Shown piece by piece: positions 1 through 11,121 of a stretch of DNA of 64,000 nucleotides. Source of the stretch: Paratinospora sagittata (lineage: Eukaryota > Streptophyta > Magnoliopsida > Ranunculales > Menispermaceae). A program made the position numbers and the translations under genes. The stretch is taken from contig CM069612.1 in NCBI GenBank assembly GCA_035771175.1, positions 28,034,150 through 28,098,149 on the forward strand, given 5' to 3'. Below the pieces are notes generated by a model. The model made no database searches. It saw only the letters and a program-made list of their open reading frames with translations, and was not told where the DNA came from. Position 1 is the stretch's first letter. Every line of letters begins with the position of its first letter.

Positions 1-37
1 TGTCTTCAATCTCTTTATGCTAGAATTGATTAATTAA

Positions 38-712
38 TTAATAAAGGTCTCTACCTTGATCATAACCAAATCCATAACCAAACCCAAAACCATGAGCCTG
101 TGCAGCGACACCACTAGAAGTTATTTCACTAACAGTTGGCTTAGCTTCAAAGGGATCAACCAAATTACCATTAACAGAGCCCATGAAAGGCTGCAAAGAA
201 GCATGAGAAATCAACATTTCATCAGCTCTATCAGCTATCTTCTTCTTAAGATCTTCCATTGAAACTCTCAATTGCTCAAGCTCATGCAACCCAAGATTCT
301 CAATTGGTGCTTCCCACCAGCACTGTTTCTCACTTGCTTCCCTCAATTTCTGAAGCTTCTGTCCTTTCTTCTTCTCTGTTTCCAGTTGGTTCAGCAACTC
401 TGTGTACTGTCTATTCAAATCTCTCACATTATTACTTTTAAAAGAACCATCAGAAATTGAAACTGGGCTTGAAGAGTTTTGGGTGTAGAAGCGATCTATG
501 AGGATTTCAACACTTGGGTGCCCAAAAGAGAAGGCCTTTCCAGCAGGTGAAAAGACAATAATGGCAATTTCAGCACCGCAAAGAACACAAAGCTCACTGG
601 CTTTCTTGAAAAGTCCAGATCTTCTCTTTGAGAACGTGACTTGTCTTGAATCTTCTTGCTCTATTCTCTTGATTTCAATCTTCTGGCGACCTTTGCTTCT
701 CTTACGCATCAT
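38..712 (-). CDS. M-type (type I) MADS-box transcription factor, AGL61/AGL62-like
   Basis: Intronless, 224 aa. The MADS domain spans about residues 7-66 and shows [12 protein letters not shown], then [18 protein letters not shown], then [15 protein letters not shown], the form typical of the M-alpha subgroup. There is no K domain. A Lys/Glu-rich, coiled-coil-prone stretch follows at about residues 100-175, and the C-terminus is Gly/Phe/Tyr-rich ([10 protein letters not shown]). The frame stays open 53 codons further upstream, to 871, but that part is a Phe/Ser-rich reading of a pyrimidine-rich leader and contains a TATA box, so the Met at 712 is chosen (a second Met is at 709). Known for the family: nuclear, DNA-binding, acting as heterodimers; AGL62 itself controls endosperm development. 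A role in the female gametophyte or endosperm is inferred from that. Confidence 0.88.
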   Translation of the reverse strand: MMRKRSKGRQKIEIKRIEQEDSRQVTFSKRRSGLFKKASELCVLCGAEIAIIVFSPAGKAFSFGHPSVEILIDRFYTQNSSSPVSISDGSFKSNNVRDLNRQYTELLNQLETEKKKGQKLQKLREASEKQCWWEAPIENLGLHELEQLRVSMEDLKKKIADRADEMLISHASLQPFMGSVNGNLVDPFEAKPTVSEITSSGVAAQAHGFGFGYGFGYDQGRDLY

Positions 713-817
713 ACCCGGAACTGTTAAAAGATTGAAGAAGAAGGAGAAGAAGAAGAAGAAACAGAGGAAAGATTGGAAGTATTGGGTGGTGGTGTGGAAG
801 GAAAGAAGAAGATGGGA

Positions 818-825
818 ATTTATAG
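818..825 (-). promoter_or_regulatory. TATA box of the MADS-box gene
   Basis: On the minus strand the sequence reads CCTATAAATTCC about 105 bases upstream of the chosen start at 712. Position and sequence fit a plant TATA box. It lies inside the upstream extension of the open frame, which supports the shorter protein. Confidence 0.5.
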
Positions 826-871
826 GAGAAGATGACGGTGAAAAAATTGCTAGGTAAAGATTTATCATCAT

Positions 872-2202
872 TGGCTTTTAATTCTCATTTTTATGTGTCT
901 ATTTAAGTTAATTAGCTAAGTTTCTAATCTGGGTGGTAGAGAAATCTTTTGTTTATCATGTGGGAATATTAGGAAAGAAATCTATAGGACTCTTGATAAC
1001 CCTTGGTTGTCATCTTAAACTCCCATTAATCTCTATAAATCAAAATAGTTATGTACTAAAAAGTCGACCCTGTTGTAAATTAGTTGGATGTTTGCTGTCA
1101 TGACACCTGACAAATGATCCTCAATTTAGAGTTAAGAGACCAAGATCTTGTAATTTATGCTTTTCCTTTGAATAGAAACAGGATAACAGAAAAATCTGAA
1201 CTTTAATATTTTACAAGAGCATAAACTTAATAGCTAAAACATGGAGAGCAATTTGCAGAAGATTTTAGAAATAAGCTAGTGAAAATGAGATTTGATTTCA
1301 AGTTTATGTTGCCCAGTCTGTGTCTTTTTTCTCCTCATCTTGAAGAGTATATAAATCATGTGATTTGAGTTGTCTAGCTGCTGCATGCTTCAATTTAGCA
1401 GTGAGACAACAATTTTGCTTTGTTTCCAGGAGATATTGAATTACAGGTCTTGTATCACAATGCATTCATTTTATTTAAAAGTAGAAATCAATATGACCAA
1501 TTTGTTGATCATATAATTTATGAAAAAAAAATAAAGGAGTTCAGACAAACTATAGGCAGAAGCGCTTGTGATTATGTGTATTAACCAAAAGTTCTGGTAC
1601 TCAAAATCTGATCTAAAAACGAATTGTTGAAAATAATTCTGTCTTAGAACTATAATCCACCATCCATATATTCTTTTTTCTCTTTCTGCAATTCCATATA
1701 AACAAGAGTGCTGCTTATAGAAAATGCAATCCTTGTCGAACTTCAATACCAGATTGCACTTTGATTTAGATATTAACAAAGCAGATGAAGAAAAAAATGA
1801 AAATGTCAAGAGCTGTGTACATAAGATCAAATGAATGTAGAAATACAAGAATTATTGATCCGAAAATCCCTGTTAGTTGCATTCTATGATATTCAGTTAA
1901 TTATACCATCTTACAGATCCCAAAACTTTCGCAATTTACTGATACCCAGGTTTCAAAATGTCAATATACATTTCAAAGTGAGAAAAGCACAACATATACA
2001 ATGTAAGAAAATATTCAAGATTGTGTAAGTTTAAACTAGGTCTGCTAGAGCTACTGTTTTAACACTAGGAACACTCACCACAAAGCTGTGGTGTAGCCAT
2101 TGCATGGTAAAGCTCTCTGATCACACTTCAAACAACTATCCAGTGAGAAATATAATTACAGTAAGTTTTCAAGCAAAAAAAAAAAAAAAAAAAAAATAGA
2201 AA
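872..2202. other. Intergenic stretch between MADS gene and formin 3' end
   Basis: No gene seen on either strand; the small open frames here have no recognisable motif and follow AT-rich composition. The stretch holds the MADS promoter on one side and the expected 3' UTR of the minus-strand formin on the other. A run of 22 A at 2175-2196 lies just beyond the formin stop codon. Confidence 0.6.
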
Positions 2203-5200
2203 CTAAGGAGATAAGCTATCATCATCAGAACTTGACTCATCTGTTCTCCGGTCCTTAATTGCTGGAAAGAGCCTTTGACGTAAATCTCTAGTAGAGTCTT
2301 GATTAAATGGTTGATGCCGATCAGCAGGTTGCGATGTTGGAAACTCTTTGTTCCTTGATGGCCTTGCGGTCATCTTTGTCGATTTTTCAACTTCTTTGCA
2401 TACCTTATCTAACGTAATCAAGAAATCACGAACAATCACAAACAAACGCAAACCGTCATCTTTTCCTGCACTTCCATGGAAGTAATCAACAGTATTCTTC
2501 ACCGAAGTGAATATCCTTTTTTCTTCCTTAAGCAGCCAAGTAATTTCACCCTCTGCTTCTTCTACAAAATTCTTCATTGTGCGATAAAATCCATTATCCT
2601 CATCTTCATTTTGCATGTCAGAGTTCAAAAAATCCCTAGTCTTTACTAATGCGTTGCCAAGTCTAGAAATCGTGCTTGTTATGCCATCGGCATCCAAAAC
2701 TGATGCCTTCCTCACATTCTCAAGGTCGGTACCCAAACGGGAAACCACTTGAAGACCAAGGCTACGATAGTCCACTCCCATCTCTGTGGAGCAATCCTCA
2801 AGAAGGTCCTCTGACTTCACACTTGAGAAACTGTCGCTCTCTCTGAGTGCACGAGCAGCCCGGACACCCTCGGAGCGAATTATCTCTTGCACAACAAAGT
2901 GCAAAAGTGTGGTCTTCCCATCTGTACCTTTAACATCTGATAGTTTCAAGAGTGTATCAAGCTTGAATGCCTGTGCATCACCACGATAAGTACCACTATT
3001 CATCCGGTTACCAGTTTTAAGAACTGCTTCCAGGAGTTTTAAGAATAATCGACTACTTCTAAGTTCCTTGCTAGCTGCCTGCGATGCAGGAGAAGAATTC
3101 TCATGTGAATTAAACATTGATCCGGAAAGAAATTCAGTGGTAATATCCAGCATATTAGATCAAGTAAATTTGCTTTATTAAACATTCCCCTATATGTTTT
3201 AAACTTGTAAGACATCACTGTTATAAACTTGTTGGTAGGATTAGACTACATAATAAATTGGATAAAGAGATGCAGTTGATTATTTAAGTATTACCTCCAA
3301 AGTTGTCAAAGACTCTTTCAGGCTAGAAATTTCCTCCTGCAGTGAACTCTTGAAAACCAATGATTCCATACGTTTGAATGCAAAAGGAATGTCAACCAAG
3401 ACTTTCAGGAACCTCTCAGCTGGTCCAAGTTGGGAAAGTTCACTGGAATAGAGTCTAAGCTTCAGCTCTTCATCTACTGTTGGTGCCATCTTAAGCAAAG
3501 TCTGGAGGAGCTCCAAAGGAAGCTCACTTCCTGGTTTAATCAAGATCGTTTGAAGTATTTATAAGCATTATAATGAATGCAATTAAAAAGTAAAAACATC
3601 CAAAAAACTAGTACAACAAGAAATCAATTGTGGAAAGAGAGAGAAACTGTATTTTTCATGCGAAATGTGTTATGAAATTGAAAATGTTGTATAAACAAAG
3701 TTTTGAAACCATAGCAATACAAACAGAGTCAGAGCTAAAACAACGAATAAAGGGCTTTGCCATTGCATGCTAAATTTTAATTTTTATCTGAATAGGTTTA
3801 AAGGGAAAAGCAGGGTTTTTTCGTTTAACGAAGATGACCATGAAAAGTTTGTAACAATGATATGATTGGCATGATCAAAGAGCATTTGGTATTTGAACTA
3901 TGAGTTGATTGACCAAATCTTTAAAAACAAACTTCGATGTGGAGAAATGGAAACTTGACTTTCGGAAACAAAGATGTTAGAGGAAATTTCTCGACAACAT
4001 TATGCAGATGTTCCATTTCAGAAACTATCCCGCTTCAAGTGATTGTAGCACATCGTGTTCAAGCTTATAACTTAACTGAATAAGTGATCTTTGTTTTAAT
4101 TGTAAAAAATAAATTTTGGTCTTTGCACCAGAGTTGAGCAATAGAACTATGGAAGACTGCCTCACACAATACCAATATACTGTGAGATTCCTTACTTTTT
4201 GCAATTCTAATATAGCATAACAAAATACAATCACCAAAATCTTAGTTCACGTTATTCTACAATAATGTGCTTCTTCCATGGAGAGCTACATATTTTTTCA
4301 TCAGCTGCAATAGTGATAAGAAGAAAAACTCACCTACCTGAAGTGCATCACAGACTTCTTCTGTTGTCACATTCAATGCCCGCAGTAGAATTGATAGATT
4401 TTGTGCTTTTTTGGAATCAATTATCTGAATAAATTGGATAGCTGAATCCTTTGATGTTGGATCTTTTTTGTTCTCAGGTTTGTTTTTATCTCCAGCAGCA
4501 TAACCAAAGAGATTTTCTATCATTTCTTCATTGAACCTGTAAAAGTTCAGAACAAAAACTCTCAGTATGTCTGATACATCATGGTGCTCTTCATGGGCAT
4601 CATTGAAGAAAAGAAAAACACTTTTATCTAGAGCCTCACTGGAATGATCCCGAGCTAATATCATGCCAGACCATCTTCTGATCAGGATTTGCCATAACTT
4701 TATCCCAGAAGAATGGCTTTAGTTTTGTTTTTGGAGCATCATCATCGACCTTTTCATCAGCACCCTCACCAGAGAGAGAATGTCCTGGATGCTTCGGTGC
4801 AGCAGGTGGTTTAGGCAATTTTGATTTAATGGTAAACGGTTGCGGTGCACGAGGTGGAATAGGAGCACCCTTAGGAGGTGGCGGTGGTGGTGGACTAGGA
4901 CCAGGCTTAATCCCAGAAGGAACAGGTGGTGGCGGTGGCGGTCCGGGGGGAGGAGGAGCAACCCTGCCCGGAGGTGGCTTGAGAGGTGGTATAGCTGCAT
5001 CAATATTGCTGGATGCAACAGATGGAGCTTCAGTTATTGAAAAATGTTGCAACCCAGACTCCAAGTTGCTATGATATGATGAGAACTTTCCATTTTCACC
5101 TGAGCGACCGAAAGAAAGACTTCCAAACTTCTTACTATTAGAACCTGACTTCTGCGAGGAATCTGACATGTTTCAAGTTTGAACAATCAAGGAAAATCAG

Positions 5201-6317
5201 ATTTACAATCAACCATTCTAAACAATATAATGATAAGATTAGATGAGAACCAAGCAATACCAAGAGAAAATTCGCTGAGGCTTAACGTGAGGAGGGGCCT
5301 TTCATCCTTTTGTCCATATCCCGAGTAATTCCGTTTCTTACATCTATGGCAGCAGTAAAAGAGCAATGCAGCAAAAATACAAGTCCCCACTGCAGTTGCA
5401 CCTATTAAAACAGCGCTCAGTTTGTTGTTGTGGCTCTTCTTTGATTTTGAACGTTTAGTAGAACGCTTCTTTGATTTTGAATGTTTAGTAGAACTCCTTT
5501 TCTTAGAAGAACGTTCACCATCAGAATGTTGTTTCTTAGGAGAATGTTTGCTAGATGAAGGGCGCTTACGCTTGATCGGAGCTTCATCATCATCATCATC
5601 AATATCAGCAAGTGCTGGATCAGAAGTTGGTTTTTCACCGAGATGTCGTTTTGAATTGCCGGGCCAACCAATTTGGGTTTGTAGACACTTGATGTACCAT
5701 GTGTTGTAATCCTTAGCTTCTTCAGAAATACTAATTGGAACATTGTTTTTTCTTAAGCAATCCAAAAGGGTTTGCTTCATCTGTGATGGTAGGATACTTG
5801 TAGTTTTTTCAAGGTTTTTTTCTCTTACACTTATCAAATCCAGCCAACAAGTCCTCCATATCTGTTCCTGTAGTCACAGAAAAGTCAAACCTGCATTAGA
5901 TTAGCAAAAAAAAAAAAAAAAGGAAGCAAAAATAGCCTCAAAGATATACTGGGCAAGATGATCAAAATGAGCAATACTCAATAAACAACATCAAAAGCTG
6001 AGACATTTCTGCTCAAAGAAATTACATTCTAATTATGAGTCATGACATAAAATTCTTTTTTATTTTTAATCTTTTGTTGGTTCTGCATTTGACATGAAAT
6101 TAATTAATGAAACATCAATTACACTCTCATGAAATGAAACAAGAAAGGGTGGTCTTACCATGTTTTTGCCCAAATCAGGAGGAGCTGCATCATGTAAAAG
6201 GAAATTATTATTCAATCTCTCTTTTCTCCTCCTTCCTCCAAATGAACTTCCAGCTGCCAAAGCACAAATAAATACAACAAAACAAATAGCAGCAAAACTG
6301 ATTCTTCTCATGTCCAT
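2203..6317 (-). CDS. FH11: Class I formin, FH11-like (membrane-anchored actin nucleator)
   Basis: Six coding exons on the minus strand: 6317-6159, 5867-5261, 5162-4640, 4536-4334, 3530-3295 and 3078-2203. All have GT-AG borders and the frame closes to 867 aa. In order: signal peptide (ISFAAICFVVFICALAAG); a Cys-containing segment; a very basic Lys/Ser/Arg stretch (about 153-202); one transmembrane helix (about 203-225); an FH1 region with three polyproline runs; and an FH2 domain starting at KLKPFFWDKV. FH2 signatures include SGSFQFNEEMIENLFGYAAG, AQNLSILLRALNVTTEEV, TGNRMNSGT and KLSDVKGTDGKTTLLHF. Family knowledge: class I formins sit in the plasma or endomembrane and nucleate and bundle actin through FH2 while FH1 recruits profilin-actin. 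Length is close to Arabidopsis FH11. Assignment to FH11 rather than another class I member is from memory. Confidence 0.88.
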
Positions 6318-8914
6318 TAATTCTTCTCATTCCATGGATTGAAATTCTAAAATTTCTCCAAAATTCGATCATTCACCACAGATTCAATCAAACCATCAAA
6401 TCACCAAATCTAACCATGCTCCAACAAACTCAAATCCATCCTCCTAGCATTCACATCCGCATTATTTTCCTTCCTATTGATGAAATCATTAATTTCTTCA
6501 AATGAACTGTCTTTTTTTTTTTTATATGGCCAAAAAAAAAGATGAAACCTTTATCAAGAAAATTTGTGTCAGGTTTGCTGTAAGGAAGCTTGATGTATTA
6601 AATTATTTCGGTTTCTTCTTCTTTTTCTTCTTCTTCCCTTGTTTTTTTTTTTTTTCTTATTGTTTCAGAAAAAAAAAAAATTGTTGAAAGAATTCAGAAT
6701 TTTTTGTTCATCCAAAAGTTTCACTTCACCTGGGAAGGAGACAAGTGGATAGCAACCAGGCGTTCATAAAATTTATATATAGTAACCGTTACTGAAAACA
6801 GAAAACTGCAAAAGCTAAAGCACGTGAGATGCACGTTTGGTTTGGTTTGAGTTGGGCTTGATGGGGTGGATCCTCATTCACAGGCAAATGGAAATAATAA
6901 TAAAAATAATTTTTTATTAAAAATAGTAAATTGGTTTATTATAATTTTTTTTATTAATATTAGATTTTATTAATTATTAATATTAAATTAATATAATTTT
7001 ACAAAAATAATTTCAAATAAGAAAATATTAAATTATTTTTAGTGTAATCTAAATGGACACTTGGCTTTCTATAGATTATACCACCCCTTTTGGTCCCTGC
7101 AGCCTAACCAAACACAGGTCCGGTTTCTGACCTGCAACTTGTATTGGGCATGAATGGAAAGCTCCATCCTTATATCATATTTAGCAAAAACAAGAATCAT
7201 ATACCAATGAGTGGTTGGCTCAATCGAAACAGGTTGAGTGCCAAGGTTGTCTATATATAGAAGTTCAAGAGTTTTATTCTTGGAAGCACCCTTATTGAAA
7301 GAGGTTTATCGTTCTATTTCCACCTCAAACGAGAACTAGTATCGTACCTGAAAGGTGTGGGATATTTTGTGAGATACCAAAAAAAAAAACAAAGGATCCA
7401 TCTTCTACAAAAGACGCAAAATTCCCAACTTCAAAAGACAGTAATTAACACAAAAAATAATATCAAATGTATGATGATATTTTTAATGTAATCTAAGCCA
7501 GGTGGACAAAACAGATCAATATAATTCATCCACCTGGTGGATCATGATAGGAAGATGCGAATGCCGAAAGCATTTGTGGACCATTGAGTCTACTTTTAGG
7601 ATACACCCAATACCAAAAAGCTTCTGATATCTCAACTATTACTCACATACATATGGCTTATGATGTCCTCTATCATATAATTAAATGAACCTATCTCTAT
7701 CATGCTTTACAAAAGAAGTTCCACAGATGCCAAATTAACACTGTAGAAGTTGTTTAAGATATTTAGTTTGCAAAGTTGTTCTTTAAGATTTTTATTTCTT
7801 CTGATTGATAATAGAAAAAGTGATTGCATCCTGAACAAAAACATGAAAAAAAAGCTTGGAGCAAAGCAAAAGCAAAAGCAAAAGCAAAAGCAAAAGTAAT
7901 AGGTGCTAACTACAACAACTGGAAGAAAGGGAAAGAAAAAAGTTTGCAATTTGCCCGGCTAATGTCATACAAATGACGCCGCCATGAAAACGTAAACGCC
8001 TTGATCATGATAGATTTAATGAAATGAAAATTCTATTCAATAATCTGCTATGCAATCTAATCTAAAATTCAAATCAAATTATAACTCTAAATATCCAATC
8101 TAGCTATAACCCAAGAAACTCTTACAAAATTGATGCTCTGATCAACTAAAACCAAAAGCTACTGACAAATGAAAGAAGCCCAAAAACATGTTTCAAGTGT
8201 ATTGCTTGTCTTTCTCTTCTACAATAAGCTTTCTCACTAAAAGAAAATAGAAAAAGGATCACAGTTATTATCATTTATGCTGCCATGTCAACTGTTTGGT
8301 ATCTATGACAGGTTCATCAGCAGCATTCTGCAACCTTTACTTGAAACATATAACTTTAATTCCTTAAAACCACATATAGGGAATAAACAGGCAGCACTTG
8401 TGTTACATAAATCATTGCCTTATATCTTTCATCCTCTTTGAATTTAAGGAGAAGAGAGAAAAGAAACAATAAAAGAAAGTTTTATGAATTCAGTAGGAAG
8501 TCCTGGTTTTCTCCATGTGATCGGCAAAAGGCATTGTTGAGTTCGAGTATTAGAAAGGCCTAGTTTTAGAACATTACTACTTGAGGGGAGGAAAATTAAA
8601 TTTGAAGTTGGAAGATAAAATTGGAAAAAGAAAAAAATCAACTATGTCAAAGGAATCTTGAAAGTAGAGGATTAATCAATATATAATGGAGTTAATGATG
8701 AATAATGAAAGCCTTCTAGATAGCATCTACAGGTACAAACCAATACTTGTGAAGACAGAAATGTGTAAACATGAGAAAAAGGAAATATTCTTCACCTTTC
8801 TAATCAAAAGGAATATGTCCATCACTTTTCCTAAAGCCTGTTCTCACGCTATAAGAACCAGAAACTCCAAATGCTTTTGACAAAATACTCTCAAATTCCA
8901 AATTCCAATTGGTA
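6318..8914. other. Divergent intergenic region between formin and small heat-shock gene
   Basis: No gene found. This is the shared upstream region of the minus-strand formin and the plus-strand small heat-shock gene. It holds poly-T/poly-A runs around 6510-6680, an AT-rich tract at 6890-7040, and a short (CAAAAG)n repeat at 7862-7896. A possible TATA box (TATATAAT, 8680-8687) lies about 230 bases before the heat-shock start. I could not find a convincing heat-shock element. Confidence 0.5.
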
Positions 8915-9949
8915 ATGTCCTCCCAGAAAAAACTCCAAGTTCAATCTGAAGATATTAGTCCACAAAAATGGCGTGTGCCTTTGACGGAAAACATGTTTGA
9001 TTCCCTTATCTCTCGGGGTGGTGCTAACATGAATAAGATTTTTGGTGAAGGGTCATTGTTCAGTCCATTGTTATTTGGAAAATTTTTTGACCCTTCTGAT
9101 GCCTTCCCTCTTTGGGATTTTGAGTCAGAAATTCTCTTGTCGAGCCTTCGGAATTCCGGTGGAAGCAATACTGACTGGTTCGAAACAGATAGAGATTATG
9201 TAGTTAGAGCAGAATCACCAGGTAATTAATTGTTTTACAATTTTTCTTAGAATTCTCTCTGGTTCTTAGTCACAACTAGTGAATGGATTGGCATGCACTA
9301 GCACCTAACTATATTAACAATCAAAAGAGAGTCATTTAATTATTGAAGTCACATATCAGTCACAGTTACCTCAAGAAGTTAAAAAATTCATTGCATAAAC
9401 ATTATGGGTGGCTGAAACTAATCACAATGATGAAAGGGTCAGTGAGAAAATCCCGTTCAAGAATTCTGATTTAAGGGTTCTTATATCTGTTTTTACCGAT
9501 AATTAGTACTTAGTCTCCCTCCTCCTAATGTTTAAAAACCTGCTAAATGAAGTACTAGACTTAGACAAATAGATGAATAGGCTCCAACTTGGAAACATAT
9601 TTTACAATAAGTTTCTTAAGTCCTTTCAAAATGTTTCCAACAGTAACAGCTTGGTAAAAATGCAGGTTTGCAGATATGCAACATACAAGTAATTGTAGAA
9701 AATGGGAAGATTTTGGAGATCGGTGGACAGCAGAGACAGAAGAAGGAAGCAGCTGCAAAAGATTGGAGAAGTGGGAATTGGTGGGAATATGGTTATGTCC
9801 GGCGACTTGAGCTGCCGGAGAATGCAGATTGGAGGAAAATAGAGGCTAATATTGAAGATGGCATATTTTTGGAGATAAGAATTCCAAAAAATCCCAATAA
9901 TGAATCCAACATTCCTCAAGGAAATGATGTAGCATCCGGGCCTTTCTGA
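8915..9949 (+). CDS. Small heat-shock protein, class VI HSP20-like
   Basis: Two exons, 8915-9221 and 9666-9949, with a 444-base GT-AG intron; 196 aa, about 22 kDa. The first ATG in frame is at 8915; the frame upstream has only a TTG. The alpha-crystallin domain starts near DWFETDRDYVVRAESPG, is split by the intron at that Gly, and continues with VIVENGKILEIGGQQ and a clear C-terminal consensus block (RRLELPENADWRKI then IEDGIFLEIRIPK). The acidic and aromatic N-terminal region of about 90 residues and the length fit the plant 21.7 kDa class VI type. Family role: ATP-independent chaperone binding unfolding clients; no organelle targeting sequence is evident, so cytosolic location is inferred. 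Confidence 0.85.
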
Positions 9950-10514
9950 TGTCAATTAGCTTTTTAAATGAATAAGATGTAAGATGAGCCTCCTAATGCT
10001 GAAGTAGCATTGTTCTTCAAAAAAAGTCCATGGTTAAATATGCTTTGGAGTTTGGGCAGTATATGTCAATGCTAAGAAAATTTTTGATGTTTTCAGCTCT
10101 GATTTATAGTCTAACATTGGAGAAAAAAGATTTTTTTTTTTTTGGGAGAAAATAGAATGTTAGTGGTTAATTGTGTAATTAGCTTTATCACAACACCACA
10201 CTTTTGGAGAAGTATCTGATCCGTTTCTGGCCCATTAGTTTCTATCACCCTAAAGGCGTTAATTTAAAACTTTAGGGTTCTAAAGCTACCTTTTTACCAA
10301 CTTCACCGACTTCATGTACCCGCTTTTAGTTTAATCTAATGATTTCACAAGCATTTCTAACAAACATTTAAATTTTAATTCCGATTATTGCAAGCCTAAA
10401 TGTCTCATTGATTAAGAAGATACAAGCAAATCACTCACAGAAAATAATGAAGATTTTGTTAACACAAACTATGATGATTATACTTATTTAAAAACCTGAG
10501 AAACCCATTAACGC
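9950..10514. other. Intergenic, no gene seen
   Basis: AT-rich spacer with a T-run at 10130-10143. Nothing on either strand with coding character. It would hold the 3' UTR of the small heat-shock gene. Confidence 0.5.
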
Positions 10515-10587
10515 GGGGATGTAGCTCAGATGGTAGAGCGCTCGCTTAGCATGCGAGAGGTACGGGGATCGATACCCCGCATCTCCA
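10515..10587 (+). tRNA. tRNA-Ala(AGC)
   Basis: A 73-base cloverleaf. The acceptor stem GGGGATG pairs with CATCTCC (one G-T pair) and is followed by discriminator A at 10587. The D-arm region TAGCTCAGATGGTAGAGC is the A box. The anticodon stem CTCGC/GCGAG encloses loop TTAGCAT, giving anticodon AGC (10548-10550). The T-arm is GGGGATCGATACCCC (B box). No intron and no encoded CCA, as expected for a nuclear eukaryotic tRNA gene. Confidence 0.97.
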
Positions 10588-10590
10588 CTA

Positions 10591-10594
10591 TTTT
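10591..10594 (+). terminator. RNA polymerase III terminator of the tRNA gene
   Basis: TTTT begins four bases after the discriminator base, followed by a second T-run. This matches the usual Pol III stop. Confidence 0.8.
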
Positions 10595-10787
10595 GTTTTC
10601 CAAAATTTTTTCCTCTTTATATTTATATATATATATATATTTTTTATATATATATTATGATCTTTGAATAAGCTGGGATAATTTAAGGACTAAAAACTCG
10701 AAAGTCACAGAAAGTTTGTTCTTTCTTGGATTTCATTCTCAACGAGACGATTACAGACAGCTTGTAACTTTGTTGCCCTAGAATCCG

Positions 10788-11094
10788 GTGAGTCATTTCT
10801 CCAACTTAATTTTCTTGTTCTATTCATATCATTACCAACATTATCTCTCGTTTTTGGATTCATCATTTTCAGATTTGGGGTTTTTTTTATTATTTTTTTA
10901 TATATATTATTATTATTATTATTTCTCTTTTATGAAAAATGTATGATTTTTGCCGCAACTGAAACTTCAAACGACTGTCTCTCTCTTAACCAAATGTCCG
11001 CAATGTTAAAAATTTATAAAACCCTAATACACAAATTGATGATGGATTTCATATTGAAACAGTACTTCATTCATTGAGGTAGCTCATATTTCAG
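10788..11094 (+). other. Probable 5' UTR intron of the eIF2-gamma gene
   Basis: A donor CCG/GTGAGT at 10788 and an acceptor ATTTCAG ending at 11094 frame a T-rich segment just before the start codon. No coding sequence lies inside. A leader intron is common in plant housekeeping genes, but the splice here is inferred from the sites alone. Confidence 0.5.
11019..11027 (+). promoter_or_regulatory. Telo-box (AAACCCTAA)
   Basis: Exact AAACCCTAA about 95 bases before the eIF2-gamma start, inside the probable leader intron. Telo-boxes are known in leaders and promoters of plant translation-machinery genes. Confidence 0.5.
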
Positions 11095-11121
11095 ATACTG
11101 AAAAAGATTGTACGTTGTGAA

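Noticed and set aside
713..871. N-terminal extension of 53 residues on the MADS protein
   Set aside because: It is Phe/Ser-rich, reads through a pyrimidine-rich leader and the TATA box, and related proteins start just before the MADS domain.
4829..5074. Glycine-rich open frame on the plus strand
   Set aside because: It is the reverse of the polyproline FH1 region of the formin.
7862..7896. CRISPR-like or regulatory repeat
   Set aside because: It is a simple (CAAAAG)n microsatellite without spacers; a plant nuclear window would not hold a CRISPR array.
8640..8914. Heat-shock element before the HSP20 gene
   Set aside because: Only scattered GAA and TTC words without the alternating nGAAnnTTCn spacing.
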